Shown here: in pieces, positions 35,901-47,104 of the stretch | Layout of the letters: each line of letters opens with the position of its first letter | Numbering within the stretch: the first letter of the stretch is position 1 | Source of the DNA: Closterium sp. NIES-65 | Taxonomy: Eukaryota; Streptophyta; Zygnematophyceae; Desmidiales; Closteriaceae | Assembly (NCBI GenBank): GCA_948144175.1 | Contig: CANXME010002492.1 | Span: 144,982-208,981 of the forward strand | DNA length: 64,000 nt | Direction: 5' to 3' | Translations under genes and position numbers: made by a program | Notes under the pieces: generated by a model | What the model was told of the DNA's origin: nothing | Database searches by the model: none | What the model saw: only the letters and a program-made list of their open reading frames with translations

Positions 35901-36802
35901 ATCGTTCAGCAATAAGAAGTACAGGCTGCTATCCTTGGCAGCCACTCGGAATGGCCCGCATAGGTCGATGTGCACAGCGGCCAGCACGTCGTCAGCGTCG
36001 GAGCCTTGGTCGGGGAAGGTGTGTTGTGTCAGCTTCCCGCCGATGCACGAGATACACGGCGAGTCGGCGCCCAACGCCGACTTGAGGTCTAGCCCAGTGG
36101 CGATCTCGTGCTTCACCGAGCTTCGTATGGTGTCCATGCATACATGCGCAAGCCTCGCGTGCAGCCTGTCCGCGGTCGACTTTGTCGCCGAGACTATCGC
36201 CCACAGGGCCACGACCTCCGTGGTTGGCGATGTCGATTTCGTCGAGCAGGGGCGCAGGTCAGTGCAAAGGACTCGGCTGGTGTAGGACACCCGACCAAGG
36301 ACGTCGCCCACCGCCGAGACGAGCAACATCTCGTTGCCGTCCTCCTGCAGTTTCACGCCGTTCTCCTTCAGCTAGTCGGCCGAAAACAGGTTCGCTCGCA
36401 CGCCCGGGACGTAGAGCACGTCAGGGATAAGGACCTGCTTCCCGGCCTCCCCTTGCAGAACGACAGTGCCGCAGCCCTGGACGTCCTGTAGCGCCCCATT
36501 GAAGTCGCACACGTGCTTGATGTCGCCGCTCGGCTACAAGTTGACGAAGACCTCCTTCGTCCCCATCAGGTGATGCCAACAGCCGCTGTCGAGCAGGACT
36601 ACTGCCGGGTTCCCCTGCACAGCTGCCGCCATCGCCTGGAAGTCCTCGCTGGCTTCCGGCGCCAACAAGACTGTCGGCTCCACGACCCCGACCAGCGAGC
36701 ACGACGCCTCCTTGCTGTCTCGCCCCTTGCCGCCAGCAAAAGAGTCGGCGTCCTTTGTCGAGGTCGACTTGGTCGACTGCTTCTCCTTACGAGGCTTGAT
36801 TC

Positions 36803-37873
36803 TGTTCACAGGAATGGAGTGTTGGGCCCGCCCTCGCTTGGGCAACGACGACGACTTGTTCGGATGTACAGGAGTAGCAGCCGACCGTTCACAGTGGGAG
36901 AGCTGCTCGACAGACTTTGTCGAGCTGCAGGGGACCGCTGTGGTGTTGCTGTCGACCAGGAAGCTTGACAGCTGAAACTAACTGGTCTGGGCGACAGGTG
37001 GGACGTCGACCAGGACCTACAGCTCGACCAGGACGTCTCCGAAGCATCCCGTCGACCTGCCGTTCGAGCTGGAGGTCTCCGGAGCATCCCGTCGACCTAC
37101 AGTTCGACCGGGAGGTCGACTGAGGAGTCCGTCGACCTGACAAGTGAGCAGAAGTCGACGAGGGGAGCTCGGCGACAACCGCTGACGGTTCTGGTCGACG
37201 GAAGGGGTCCGTCGACCAGGGGGTAGCTCGACGGGAGTTGTGGTCGACCATAGGGACCTGGGGGTCGACCAGAAGCAGTGGTGGTCGACCGGAAGCACCT
37301 GGTGGTCGTCCGGGTCGACCGGGCAACCTACTCGACGAGTTCTGCGGAGGCACGCGAACGTCGTCGAGGTCGCGATGGCGAAGGCGACTGCCGGCTGGTA
37401 TCCAGAAGTCGATGTGGCTCGTCAGGCGCAGACAACAGCCGACAGATGCCCAACGAGGCAAGTCGGGCCAATTGTCTGCGCGCACCTGCGAGCGTGCGCA
37501 CTGCTGTGTTCTACGGGGCAACGCTGGACAGCCGCTCCGCTGCAGCGTTGGCACGCCGTCGACCTGCTCTGTTGGCAGGTTGCCTTTCCGCAGTGCTGGC
37601 GCGGCCCCTCTACGCAACGCTGGCAGGCGGTCGACCGAGCTGTGCTAGCGGTCGACCAGGCTAGCTGCAGGGTTGCTACGTGCCGGATGTAGTCATTCTG
37701 ACATTGCTTGTTCAATCAGTTCTGTAATTTCGACTTTGGCTAGTGAAAACTCTTGCCGATTTCTCCCGTGAATGTGCAAGCACTAAGGAACCAAGCAAAG
37801 CTAGGATCACCTCTAGTAGTTCGTGCCAACCCCCATAGTCTAGCTCACTACCGTTGTAGAGTGACTCCCCGCA
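36803..37873 (+). repeat. LTR A, copy 2 (1071 bp), inverted relative to copy 1
   Basis: Starts TGTTCACAGGAATGG and ends GTGACTCCCCGCA. It has the same length as 17698-18768 but the opposite orientation. It separates the protease region of element B from a gag scrap of family C. It is rich in GTCGAC sites. Confidence 0.85.
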
Positions 37874-38072
37874 ATAACTTTGCTGAGTGGTCCTTCAGAA
37901 TGGAGAACGTATTTGACCACTATGACCTGCTGGAGGTGATGGAAGGAACAGAGAAGTGCCCCGAAAACGACCCGGAGAAGAGCCCGTTGGTGCGGAAGAG
38001 CGCACAAGGCTACCTCCTACTTGGGCAAGCGTTGGGGAGCAGCCAGATACGTCACACCAAGCCATTCCAGGT
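37874..38072 (+). mobile_element. Gag scrap of a family C Copia element
   Basis: About 200 bp matching element C near 11055-11245 (FAEWSFRMENVFDHYDLLEV). It abuts LTR A on the left and a protease fragment of another Copia family on the right. Fossil fragment. Confidence 0.75.
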
Positions 38073-38440
38073 GTGCAGGCCAACCCGATGGCGGTGCTGC
38101 TCGACAGCAGGTGCTCCCACCACCTGATGGGGACGAAGTCGGTCTTCGTCGACATGGGGCCGAGCTATGGGGTGAAGTACGTGCGTGGGTTCAACGGGGC
38201 ATTGCAGCCTTTCGAGGGTCGCGGAACCGTCGCTTTGCAAGGGGAGGCCGGGAAGCAGGTCCTCATCTCCGACGTGCTCTATGTTCCGGGCGTACAGGCG
38301 AACCTGTTGTTAGCTGGCCAACTGAAGGAGAGCGGAGTGCAGCTACAGGGCGACGGCGACGAGATGCTGCTCATCGCTACAACCGGGGCGCCCCTCCCCT
38401 GCCCATGGCGCCCACCAGGTGTTGGACAAGGAGGTCGGCT
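38073..38440 (+). mobile_element. Protease-region scrap of an A/B-type Copia element
   Basis: Plus-strand fragment reading MAVLLDSRCSHHLMGTKSVF, then a stretch up to the start of GAG-pre, related to the protease region of element B at about 36.6 kb. It runs into an 18-bp satellite. Fossil fragment. Confidence 0.7.
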
Positions 38441-38449
38441 ACTGCCAGG

Positions 38450-38870
38450 CTTGTTCCCCTTGCCCTCTCCGCCTCCCCTTGCCCTATCCGCCTCCCCTTG
38501 CCCTCTCCGCCTCCCCTTGCCCTCTCCGCCTCCCCTTGCCCTCTCCGCCTCCCCTTGCCGTCTCCGCCTCCCCTTGCCCTCTCCGCCTCCCTTTGCTCTC
38601 TCCGCCTCCCCTTGCCCTCTCCGCCTCCCTTTGCCCTCTCTGCCTCCCCTCTCCCTCTCCGCCTCCCTTTGCCCTCTCCGCCTCCCCTTGCCCTCTCCGC
38701 CTCCCTTTGCCCTCTCCGCCTCCCCTTGCCCTCTCCGCCTCCCTTTGCCCTCTCCGCCTCCCCTTGCCCTCTCTGCCTCCCCTTGCCCTCTCCGCCTCTC
38801 CTTGACCTCTCCGCCTCCCCTTGCCCTCTCCCCCTCCCCTTGCCCTCTCCCCCCCTTTGCCCTCGCTCCC
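38450..38870. repeat. 18-bp minisatellite
   Basis: About 23 copies of CTTGCCCTCTCCGCCTCC with few variants. Because 18 is a multiple of three, long frames are open on both strands, but they are repeat artefacts. No splice or family evidence for a protein. Confidence 0.9.
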
Positions 38871-38922
38871 TCCCCTTGTGTGCATCCCATGCCCTCTTGT
38901 GCACACACGGTGTGAGTGTGGA

Positions 38923-39062
38923 AGCTAACACCCCAGGCAAGTGCATGGCATGGCATGGCACGCAGTGTGGAAGCTAACACCCCAAGCTAACACCCCAGGC
39001 AGGTGGGTTTCCACGCTCTAGCTGTAGAGACCTACGGCTACCCGTTGCCTGGGGTGTTAGCT
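38923..39062. repeat. Short inverted repeat
   Basis: AGCTAACACCCCAGGCAA at 38923-38940, with a partial direct copy near 38970-39000, recurs inverted at 39045-39062. Between the arms is GGCATGGCATGGCA. A hairpin or foldback remnant; function unknown. Confidence 0.6.
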
Positions 39063-39072
39063 TACCTTCAGC

Positions 39073-39135
39073 AGTGTGTATCACCGTGTGTGCATCACCG
39101 TGTGTGCATCACCGTGCGTGCATCATCGTGCGTGC
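39073..39135. repeat. 14-bp minisatellite, left remnant
   Basis: A few copies of GTGTGTGCATCACC, the same unit as the large array at 47105-48225. The Gypsy element G lies between the two parts, so it appears to have inserted into this satellite. Confidence 0.75.
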
Positions 39136-39137
39136 TC

Positions 39138-40138
39138 TCGGAAATCTCTTGGCTCCCCTGCCTCTCTGTTACCCACTCTGCCATGCTCGTCTTGCTCTGT
39201 TGCTCTGCAGTGCTCCTGTCTGTTCTGGACACGGTGCTGATGCTTTCTCTGCCCCTCTTCTGGCTCATGCTTGCCTTGCCTCCTTGTTCGGGGCTCTGCT
39301 TGATCCAGCATGGCATCCAGAAAACCTCACTAACCCATCTAGGCCGACTAGCTGGCTCCTGCTATTCTTGATTCTACCCGTGTTGGTTTAAAAGGATTAC
39401 ATTGAGAAAAAGCAGGAAACATACAACGAAGCACCTAGCACTAGGGCTCAGTAGCTCTATGTACAAGATGAGATTGACTGCCCTAGCCTAGTGCTTCAGC
39501 GGAAAGGACAGACAGAGATCATGCGTGAGCGAGGCTCGGGCTTCCCGAGTCGTATGTACAAGCCGCTGGCGGTTTGGGGCTGCATGTGGTTTGGCACCAG
39601 AAACTGTGCCAGCTGCCCGGTTTTCTCGCATGTGCACTTGCAGCCCTCGCCACCTGTCGGCCGTGCTGCTCGTATCCTCGTTAGCAGCGCTCGCCCTGCC
39701 ACAGCACAGAATAGCATTCATACAAAGAAAACACGCAAACCCCCCCCCAAAACCCTCTCCCGACATTCACTTGCTCAAGGCTCGTCCTCGCTATGGTACA
39801 AAATATGTACACCGCAGCCCGTTCGTGTGCTGCTCCTTGTTCCGCTTACACTTGCCCCAATGAAACCCATCTCACTGATTTGTCATGCACACGCCTTATG
39901 CCACAGCTGCTGTCTCGGCATAATGTTGCCCTCCATGGTCTACATAATACCGCGACAGCTGTCGGAAATCTCTTGGCTCCCCTGCCTCTCTGTTACCCAC
40001 TCTGCCATGCTCATCTTGCTCTGTTGCTCTGCAGTGCTCCTGTCTGTTCTGGACACGGTGCTGATGCTTTCTCTGCCCCTCTTCTGGCTCATGCTTGCCT
40101 TGCCTCCTTGTTCGGGGCTCTGCTTGATCCAGCATGGC
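39138..40138. repeat. 177-bp direct repeat flanking the 3' LTR of element G
   Basis: 39138-39314 and 39962-40138 are near-identical copies (TCGGAAATCTCTTGG to CAGCATGGC) on either side of the LTR at 39315-39957. One copy is the 3' end of the element interior and the other lies outside the LTR. No such copy adjoins the 5' LTR at 47.1 kb. It may record a recombination or template-switch event at this end. Confidence 0.8.
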
Positions 40139-43100
40139 CACTCACTTGCCCCCTTTGGAGCTGGCTACGGCTCCTGCATGCCCAGCTCCAGACTTCCAGA
40201 GCTCCTGGTGCGAGCTCGGGCGGTGTTCGTGGCATGATCCCTGACCCGTCGCCCTTGCTGATTCTCCAGCACTACGACTCCAGACTCCTTGGCTTCCACC
40301 ACCTTCCACCGTTCTTCGCTCAGACCGCGGTCCAGGACAGTCTGCCGCGCCGTGCGATGATACACCTCTTGCCCCTGCTGCAACTGCTCTACCCCGGGCG
40401 TGCGTTGTCCCCCCAACCGCTCCTGGTACCTGTGTGCATCGCGCAGCTGTGCCACGTGGAGATTTTCCATGGCCGATGGCAGGAGTGCCCGCAGATAGTC
40501 CCCTCGCACCTTCGCCAGAGCGGCCCACAGCTCGGGTGCACCTGCTGTCACGACGTCAGTGAGCACCCTTGGAGCTCCCACTGGCAGTATGGGCTCCCGC
40601 CCATACAACAGGTAATAGGGGGAGGCGTCTCGTAGTGCCGCTTGCTTGCTGAAACGGTACCCAGCCGCCACCCAGTGCAGATCCTCGTCCCATGTGCGCC
40701 GGTGGGCCTCCCCATATGCCCTCAGGCCGCGCTTGAGGGTCTGCACCATCCGTTTGGTGAGCCCGTCAGCCTGAGGATGGTAGCGGGAGGTCCTGCGATT
40801 CGTGATCCCAATTGCGGTCAAGGCTCTGTCGAATTCTCCGCGGAACTCTGTGCCTTGATCGGTGAGCACCTCCCCACATGCTCCCATCCGAGTGAGGACC
40901 TGCTCTGTGAACGCCTCTGTCACCAGGGCCGCGCTCTTACTGCTGAGGGCCCGTACCTCCACCCACTTGCTGACGTGCTCGATCATTACCAGTATGTACT
41001 TCTTGCCACGGCGGCTCAAGGGTAGCTCCCCCGCCATGTCGAGGGACCATCTGTATCCTAGTCCGCGGATGGGTAGGGATTGCAGCTGCTGCTGGCTGCG
41101 CTCCAGCTGGGCTCGGTTGCGGTCACAAGCCTCACACTGCCCCACATGCTCCCGAATCTGCCGCGCCATGCCTGCCCACCACCACCCTGTGTTGACCAGC
41201 TGGGTAGTCCTGATATGCCCGAAGTGGCCCAACTGCTGATGCACTCGGCGAATGATGCCCTCGCGCTCTGCTGGCGGCGGAACTAGCTTCCATCCCTCCC
41301 TCGTTCTCAGCTGGACCTGCCCCGCGTACCACCTGTAGTGCTGCCCTCGTGCTCGTGCTCTTTCTGAGGCTGGTTCTTCCGCTTTGGTCTCCCCTCTGAG
41401 CCACCTGAGCGTCTCCTCGTCCAGCCAGATGTCTGGCGCCCCCCGCTGCTCCTCCTGGCGCTCCCCTTGCCTCTCTGCCTCTCTCGTCAACGCCACCAGG
41501 CTCGCCACCGGCTCTGCGGGTGGAGGGTTGCGAGACAGCCCGTCGACGTGCTGCAGCGTACGGCCTGGCCTCTGTTTGACCACGAAGTCGGACTCCTGGA
41601 GCCTCATTGCCCATCGTGCATTCCGCCCGGTCAGGGTGTGGTTGGTCATGAGCCATAGAAGGGGCTGGTGGTCAGTAACCAGTGTGAACTCGCGTCCTTG
41701 CAGGTAGACTCGGAAATGCGTCACTACCCACACCGCCGCTAGCCCCTCGCCTTTGTAAGAGCTGTAGTTTGCTTCTGCCGCGTTGCAGCTGCGGCTGGCG
41801 AACGCCACCACCCTTTCTCCTTCCTCCCCTTGCTGGCAGAGCACTGCCCCCATGCCTGCGCTGCTCCAGTCCAAGTAGAGAGTGAACCTACCCTCTGGTT
41901 TCGGCAGCAGCAGCACAGGCCCTGACTTTACCGCGTCCAGCAGATCCTGTAATGCCCCCTGCTCCGTTGCCCCCCATTTCCACGCCACATCTTCCCTTAA
42001 GAGCTGATTAAAGCTGGCGGCCCGCTTGCTGAAGTTGGGCACGAATTTGCGGTAGTAGTTCAGAAAGCCCAGGATGGCCCTGAGCGCCGTCCGGCTCTCG
42101 GGCACCGCCAGCTTGTCTAGCACTGCCACCTTCGCCTGCTGGATCGTCATCTGCCCTCTGCACACCTCAAACCCGAGGTATTGCACCGTCAGTGTCCCGA
42201 ACCTGCACTTTTTGGGGTGGCAGGTTAGTCCTGCTGCTTTGATCACCTCAAGCACCTGCCCGACGTCCTTTACGTGCTCCTCCGCGGATGAGCTGTACAC
42301 CACCACGTCATCGATATAACAGGCTGCGCAGTGCTGCAAATTCCTCAGCACCCGGTCCATGGCTTTCTCGAAGACTGCAGAGGCGTTCTTCAGGCCGAAT
42401 GGCATGAAGAGCCATTCGTACAACCCATCTGGCCCGTGGAATGCGGTTTCCTTCACGTCAGCCTCCGCAATGCGTATCTGGTTAAAGCCCTGTCGAAGAT
42501 CTAGCGTGCTGAACACCAGTGCCCCCTGCAGCTTGTCAAAGATTTCTTCTGGCGTCGGCATGGGGTAGCGGTTGGCCACGGTCGGTTTGTTGAGGTCTCG
42601 ATAGTCTCCACACATCCGGCGCGACAGGATTCCTCCGGTGAGCTCCTTCCTTGCCGCCACCACGGTTGCGGTTGCGTACTCTCACTCTGAGGGCCTGATG
42701 AGGCCCGCCTCCAGTAGCTCACGGCACTTCTCCATGCACACCTCCAAATCCCTCGGGCTCATCCTCGGCTTGCGCTGGTACACCGGTATCTCTTCCGTCA
42801 GCCTTATCTCCATCTCTCCTCCCCTGTACTTGCCTAGCTCGAGTAGGGTGAAAGCAAATGCCTGTCTGTTTTCTTTCAGTATCACCCTCATCTGCTCCTT
42901 CAGCTCCCCCGTGAGGCCTTCGTCCACCTCCCAGTGTACCTCTTGCTCCATCTGCCGCTCTCTCGGTGCTTCGGCTGGGATAGGGTTGTGCTCTGGTCCC
43001 CGCGCTATTTCCTTCCTGGCCGCTTCGGATGTCTCAGCCTGCGCCCTCCTGGTTGCTCCCTCCGCCGCTGGTTCTTCTCCTGCCGTTCCTTGCTGCATCT

Positions 43101-46100
43101 CTTCTTCTGGTGGTTCGATCCAGCTTTCTCCTGCGAGGGCTCCTCCGCTGCTAGCCGCGTCTGCTGCGAGGGCTCCTCTGCTGTGGCCGCTCCATCTGAA
43201 GTTCCGACAGGATCTGCTCTGCCCTGCGCTGGCTGGCACCCACCTTCTCCTCTGTGTCACCCCCTGTGCCACCCACTTCTGCCTCCATTTCCAACTGCTT
43301 GGATGCCAAATGCATCTGAATCACATGCACCAGCCAGTGCATTGCCTCCGCATCCATTGCCCTCCCCAGGGCTTCACGCCTCGGCGTCTCTCCCACCTCT
43401 GCGGTTGCTGTTGCGTCCGGGAGAAAGCCCATCGCCAGCTCACGTTCCCTTACCGTCGGCTCCTCCCATAGATCCTTCATGCGGTCATACACCATCCCGG
43501 GCCCTGGCAGACCCTCGCTCCAGATGAATCCATGTGCCTCTGGGCGTGCCACCAACGTAGGCCACGCTTCTCGAGGTAGCCCTGGCTCGTTACACTGGAA
43601 CTGACTGGGGTGGTCCGGCTTGAGCACGGGGGCTGCCAGGCGGTGAGGTTCCAGGATGTCTTCCAGCGGGCGCGGCGCTGGCCTCTCAATTTGTATGAGC
43701 TCCCACCTCAGCTTTCCTTCCGACACCCCGTTTTGCCAATAGCGTCTCACTCGGTGTGAGTAAGATTTTTGCTGGACCGCGTCCCATGCCACCCCTGGCC
43801 CCAGTGCAGCTGCCACCACATCCTGCATGCGTCGCACTGGCTCCCTGCAGTCCGTGGAGAAGTCGGGATTCTCTAGGATGTACAGGTACTCTCCGTGCTG
43901 CTGATAGACCAGCTTCATCACCCACAGCAGCTCCAAAAACAAGGTTGACCTGGGGTCATCCAGCCCCTTGCCCTTTCCGGCTCTCGAGACCCCTTGGCAT
44001 TCCCACTCGGCCACCAGAAGGTCTACTGTCCCCCATCGCTTCACATCCTCCGGAGCCACCTCCCTGATGTCGTGTGTCATATCTTCCTCAGCTTCCGCCT
44101 CCACTCCTGCCATCATTTGCGTGGGGTAGATTCCTCTCAGCCTCTTCGCGTGGTGCATGGCCATGCGCCTCACCACTGGGTCGAGTTCCACGAGCACCCA
44201 TTTCTTCACTCTGCACCCTGCCTTGAGCGCCGCCGCCAGTCCGGTACCGACGCCTCGGAACAATTCCACAATGGTTAGGGGCTTCTGTAGCCTCTCCAGA
44301 TCCGTCATCCGTGGAGGCAGAGCGAGGGGCCTCTCTGCATTCTCTGCCTCTGCCCTTCGAGTCTCCTGCTCCAGCACGTATTGCCTCCAGGACCAGTCCT
44401 CTAGTTGCTCGTCCATCTCTGCCATGCGGGCTTGGAAGGCTCCTCGGGGCTCTCTTTTCACGAAGTGCACCGGCAGAGTACCCACCGGACCGTCATCTCG
44501 CCAGTACTGCGCACGGTATAACACTTTCTCCTGCCAGGTGCAGATGGTGGCGCCGATACGGTACAGCAGCTCCATGCCGATGAGCAGATCGTAATCTTCT
44601 GAGGGCGAGATCCCGCAGCGCATCCGGATTCGGCATTCGTCTTTCGATCCTGGCCGAAGGATCACTTCCACCGGCATGCGCGTGCACGGCATCCATTTCG
44701 GCTCTCCGCCTTCTGCCGTCATTACCAGTATGCCTCTCGTTATGAGCCTGTTCGGATGATCCAGCTCGAGCCTTTTGGCCAGGTCTTTCCCAAGCAGGAT
44801 ATGGTTTGCTCCGGTGTCGATGATGGCTTGCGCCACAGCTAGCTCGCCCACCGTGATGCCTCCCTTCTCTATGGTCAGTACCGACGGCTGACAAACCATC
44901 CTTTCCTTTGGGTGTCGTTCAGACGTCATCTCCTGCTCTGGTTCTGCCGCGTAACCCCGGAACCTTCTTATGACTCGGTCTGGCCGATCTGCGCGTCCCT
45001 GCCCATCGCTGCGGAGCCGGATCTCCTCCCTCTGTCGCGGTGCTTGCACCATCAGCACGAACTCGGCTTCGCTCCCTTCTCCCTCTTCTTCCTTCGCGAG
45101 CATAGCCGGCTCTCTCCGTGCACCGCCCTCCAGCTCTCGAATCCTTACCTGTAGCTGCTGAAGCGGATTCTCCAGAACTTCCTTGCTCCTCGGTCCTGCC
45201 GAGCCGGGCCGGCGACTGTAGCAATCCTGTGTGCGATGCCCGCGTCTCCCGCGGTTCCCGCAGCTAGGGATTTCGGGGCAGTCTCGGCGGAGGTGTCCCT
45301 CCTCTTGGCAGTGATCGCACTTCGGTGGCCTGCTGGAGTCCCTCTGCAGATGCCCCTCCTGGCCACACCGGTGACACTTGCGCGTCTCGGTCTCGCGCCC
45401 CGTCCTCCTGCCGGGAATTTCCCCCGTTGAAACGGCCGACCACGCGGGCCTGCGCCGCTCCTCCGGTTGCATCCCTCCCCTCTCCATTTCGTACAGCCGC
45501 AGACCCATCTCTTGCTTCTTGGCCAGCTCGTACGCGTGTTCCAGTGTGGCCGCCGGTCCCATCTCGAAGACTCTCCCTCGTACTTCACTTGCCACCCTTT
45601 CGTCCAAGCTGTTTAGGAATTTCGTCACGAGCCTCCATTCGTCGCGACACTCCATGTCTGAGGCTAGCTCCCGCAGTCGGCCATAGGTTGCCAGCAAGGA
45701 CTCTCCAGGCTTCTTCCGAAATTATGCGAACTCTTTCATCCGCTCAGGTGTCTGCACTGGGAAGTGTCGGCAAAGCGTCGCGAAGAACTGCGTCACCACT
45801 TCCCACGTGACCCCAGCTGCCGATTCGCTGAGCATGCGCTCCAATTCCATGCCGTACGCCGTCTCCGCTTCTCCCGTGACCGTGTTTGAAAGTCCTCAGA
45901 AAAAGTCTTCGGGCTCCAGCCCATCCTTCATCCAGCGGTATTGCGCGTTGCGGATCTGCATCATGCAGTTCTTAAGGCTGCTTCCCACGCCCGGAGTGCC
46001 TGCAAACCGTTCCGGCACCTCGATCTTTGGCAGCGCCGCATACCGCACAGGCGGGCGCATGACCTCGGTGTTGTGATGTTCTGACAGGGAGAATCTCCTG

Positions 46101-47104
46101 GTCTGTCGGAGCAGCTCGCCTTCCGCACTCGTGCCTTGTGCGGCATCTCCGCTCCGCGGCGGCTCAACGGTCTCACCCACTTCTGCGAGGGGTCTACCGG
46201 ACGAGCTGTGAAAGGCGTCAAGCCCCCCGGTCGGCAGGTCACTCATGCTGTGCCTCCGATGCGGCGCCGTGTACGCTTCTCTCGTCGGCGCGCCTCCAGA
46301 TCCTCCTGCTTGCGTGCCGACGGTCTCTCCCACCGCGTCTCCTGCTCGCCATCCTGGAGTCGCCATCACCGGCGGATCCGGAGGCAATTCGTATCATCTT
46401 CCAGAGCGTAGCTGCATTCACCGATGCGTCCTATCTTGTGGTGAGATTTCCTTCGTCGTATGTCAGAAAACCTCACTAACCCATCTAGGCCGACTAGCTG
46501 GCTCCTGGTATTCTTGATTCTACCCGTGTTGGTTTAAAAGGTTTACATTGAGAAAAAGCAGGAAACATACGACGAAGCACCTAGCACTAGGGCTCAGTAG
46601 CTCTATGTACAAGATGAGATTGACTGCCCTAGCCTAGTGCTTCAGCGGAAAGGACAGACAGAGATCATGCGTGAGCGAGGCTCGGGCTTCCCGAGTCGTA
46701 TGTACAAGCCGCTGGCGGTTTGGGGCTGCATGTGGTTTGGCACCAGAAACTGTGCCAGCTGCCCGGTTGTCTCGCATGTGCACTTGCAGCCCTCGCCACC
46801 TGTCGGCCGTGCTGCTCGTATCCTCGTTAGCAGCGCTCGCCCTGCCACAGCACAGAACAGCATTCATACAAAGAAAACACGCAAAACCCCCCCCCAAAAC
46901 CCTCTCCCGACATTCACTTGCTCAAGGCTCGTCCTCGCTATGGTACAAAATATGTACACCGCAGCCCGTTCGTCTGCTGCTCCTTGTTCCGCTTACACTT
47001 GCCCCAATGAAACTCATCTCACTGATTTGTCATGCACACGCCTTATGCCACAGCTGCTGTCTCGGCATAATGTTGCCCTCCATAGTCTACATAATACCAC
47101 GACA
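39315..47104 (-). mobile_element. Ty3/Gypsy element G carrying a cytosine-5 DNA methyltransferase domain
   Basis: Fossil LTR element on the minus strand with LTRs at 46461-47104 (5') and 39315-39957 (3'), about 640 bp each and differing at about ten sites by eye, so fairly young. In coding order: gag (about 46.39-45.4 kb), zinc knuckles (45.4-45.2 kb), aspartic protease (AQAIIDTGANHILLGKDL, about 44.8 kb), a methyltransferase domain (about 44.29-43.3 kb), reverse transcriptase (about 42.9-42.0 kb; YIDDVVVYSSS), RNase H (about 41.95-41.5 kb) and integrase (HHCC finger and core, about 41.25-40.7 kb). It sits inside a 14-bp satellite present on both sides. A few breaks; otherwise nearly whole. 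Confidence 0.88.
43300..44290 (-). other. DNA (cytosine-5) methyltransferase domain within element G
   Basis: In the same open frame as the protease, the order of motifs of C5 methyltransferases is visible: motif I with AdoMet-binding TIVELFRGVGTG (about 44.26 kb), an acidic ELDPVVRR at the motif II position, the catalytic-loop cysteine in ECQGVSRAGKGKG (about 44.0 kb), motif VI ILENPDF (about 43.87 kb), motif VIII SHRVRRYWQNG (about 43.75 kb), a target-recognition stretch, and the C-terminal VRERELAMGFLPD (about 43.45 kb). The FRGVGTG and DDPRSTLFLELL context is closer to DNMT3/DRM-like than DNMT1-like enzymes, by eye. Known role of the family: transfer of methyl from S-adenosylmethionine to cytosine C5 in DNA. 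Its role in the element is not shown. Confidence 0.82.

Larger units (their letters stand above)
31091..36802 (-). mobile_element. Copia element B, right half (protease to LTR), minus strand
   Basis: Fossil pol half of element B. In coding order: protease region (VVLLDSGCWHHLMGTKEVF, about 36.6 kb), GAG-pre and integrase (about 36.36-35.4 kb), reverse transcriptase (about 34.8-34.06 kb), RNase H (about 33.55-33.15 kb), purine tract (CGCAGGGGAG), then the LTR. The outer flank at 31086-31090 reads AGTGA on the minus strand and pairs with AGCGA at 2953-2957, four of five matching. Broken, with many breaks. Confidence 0.75.

Noticed and set aside
38450-38980. Leu/Pro/Ser-rich protein over the 18-bp repeat
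   Set aside because: Repeat-driven open frames joined to a retroelement scrap; no independent coding evidence.
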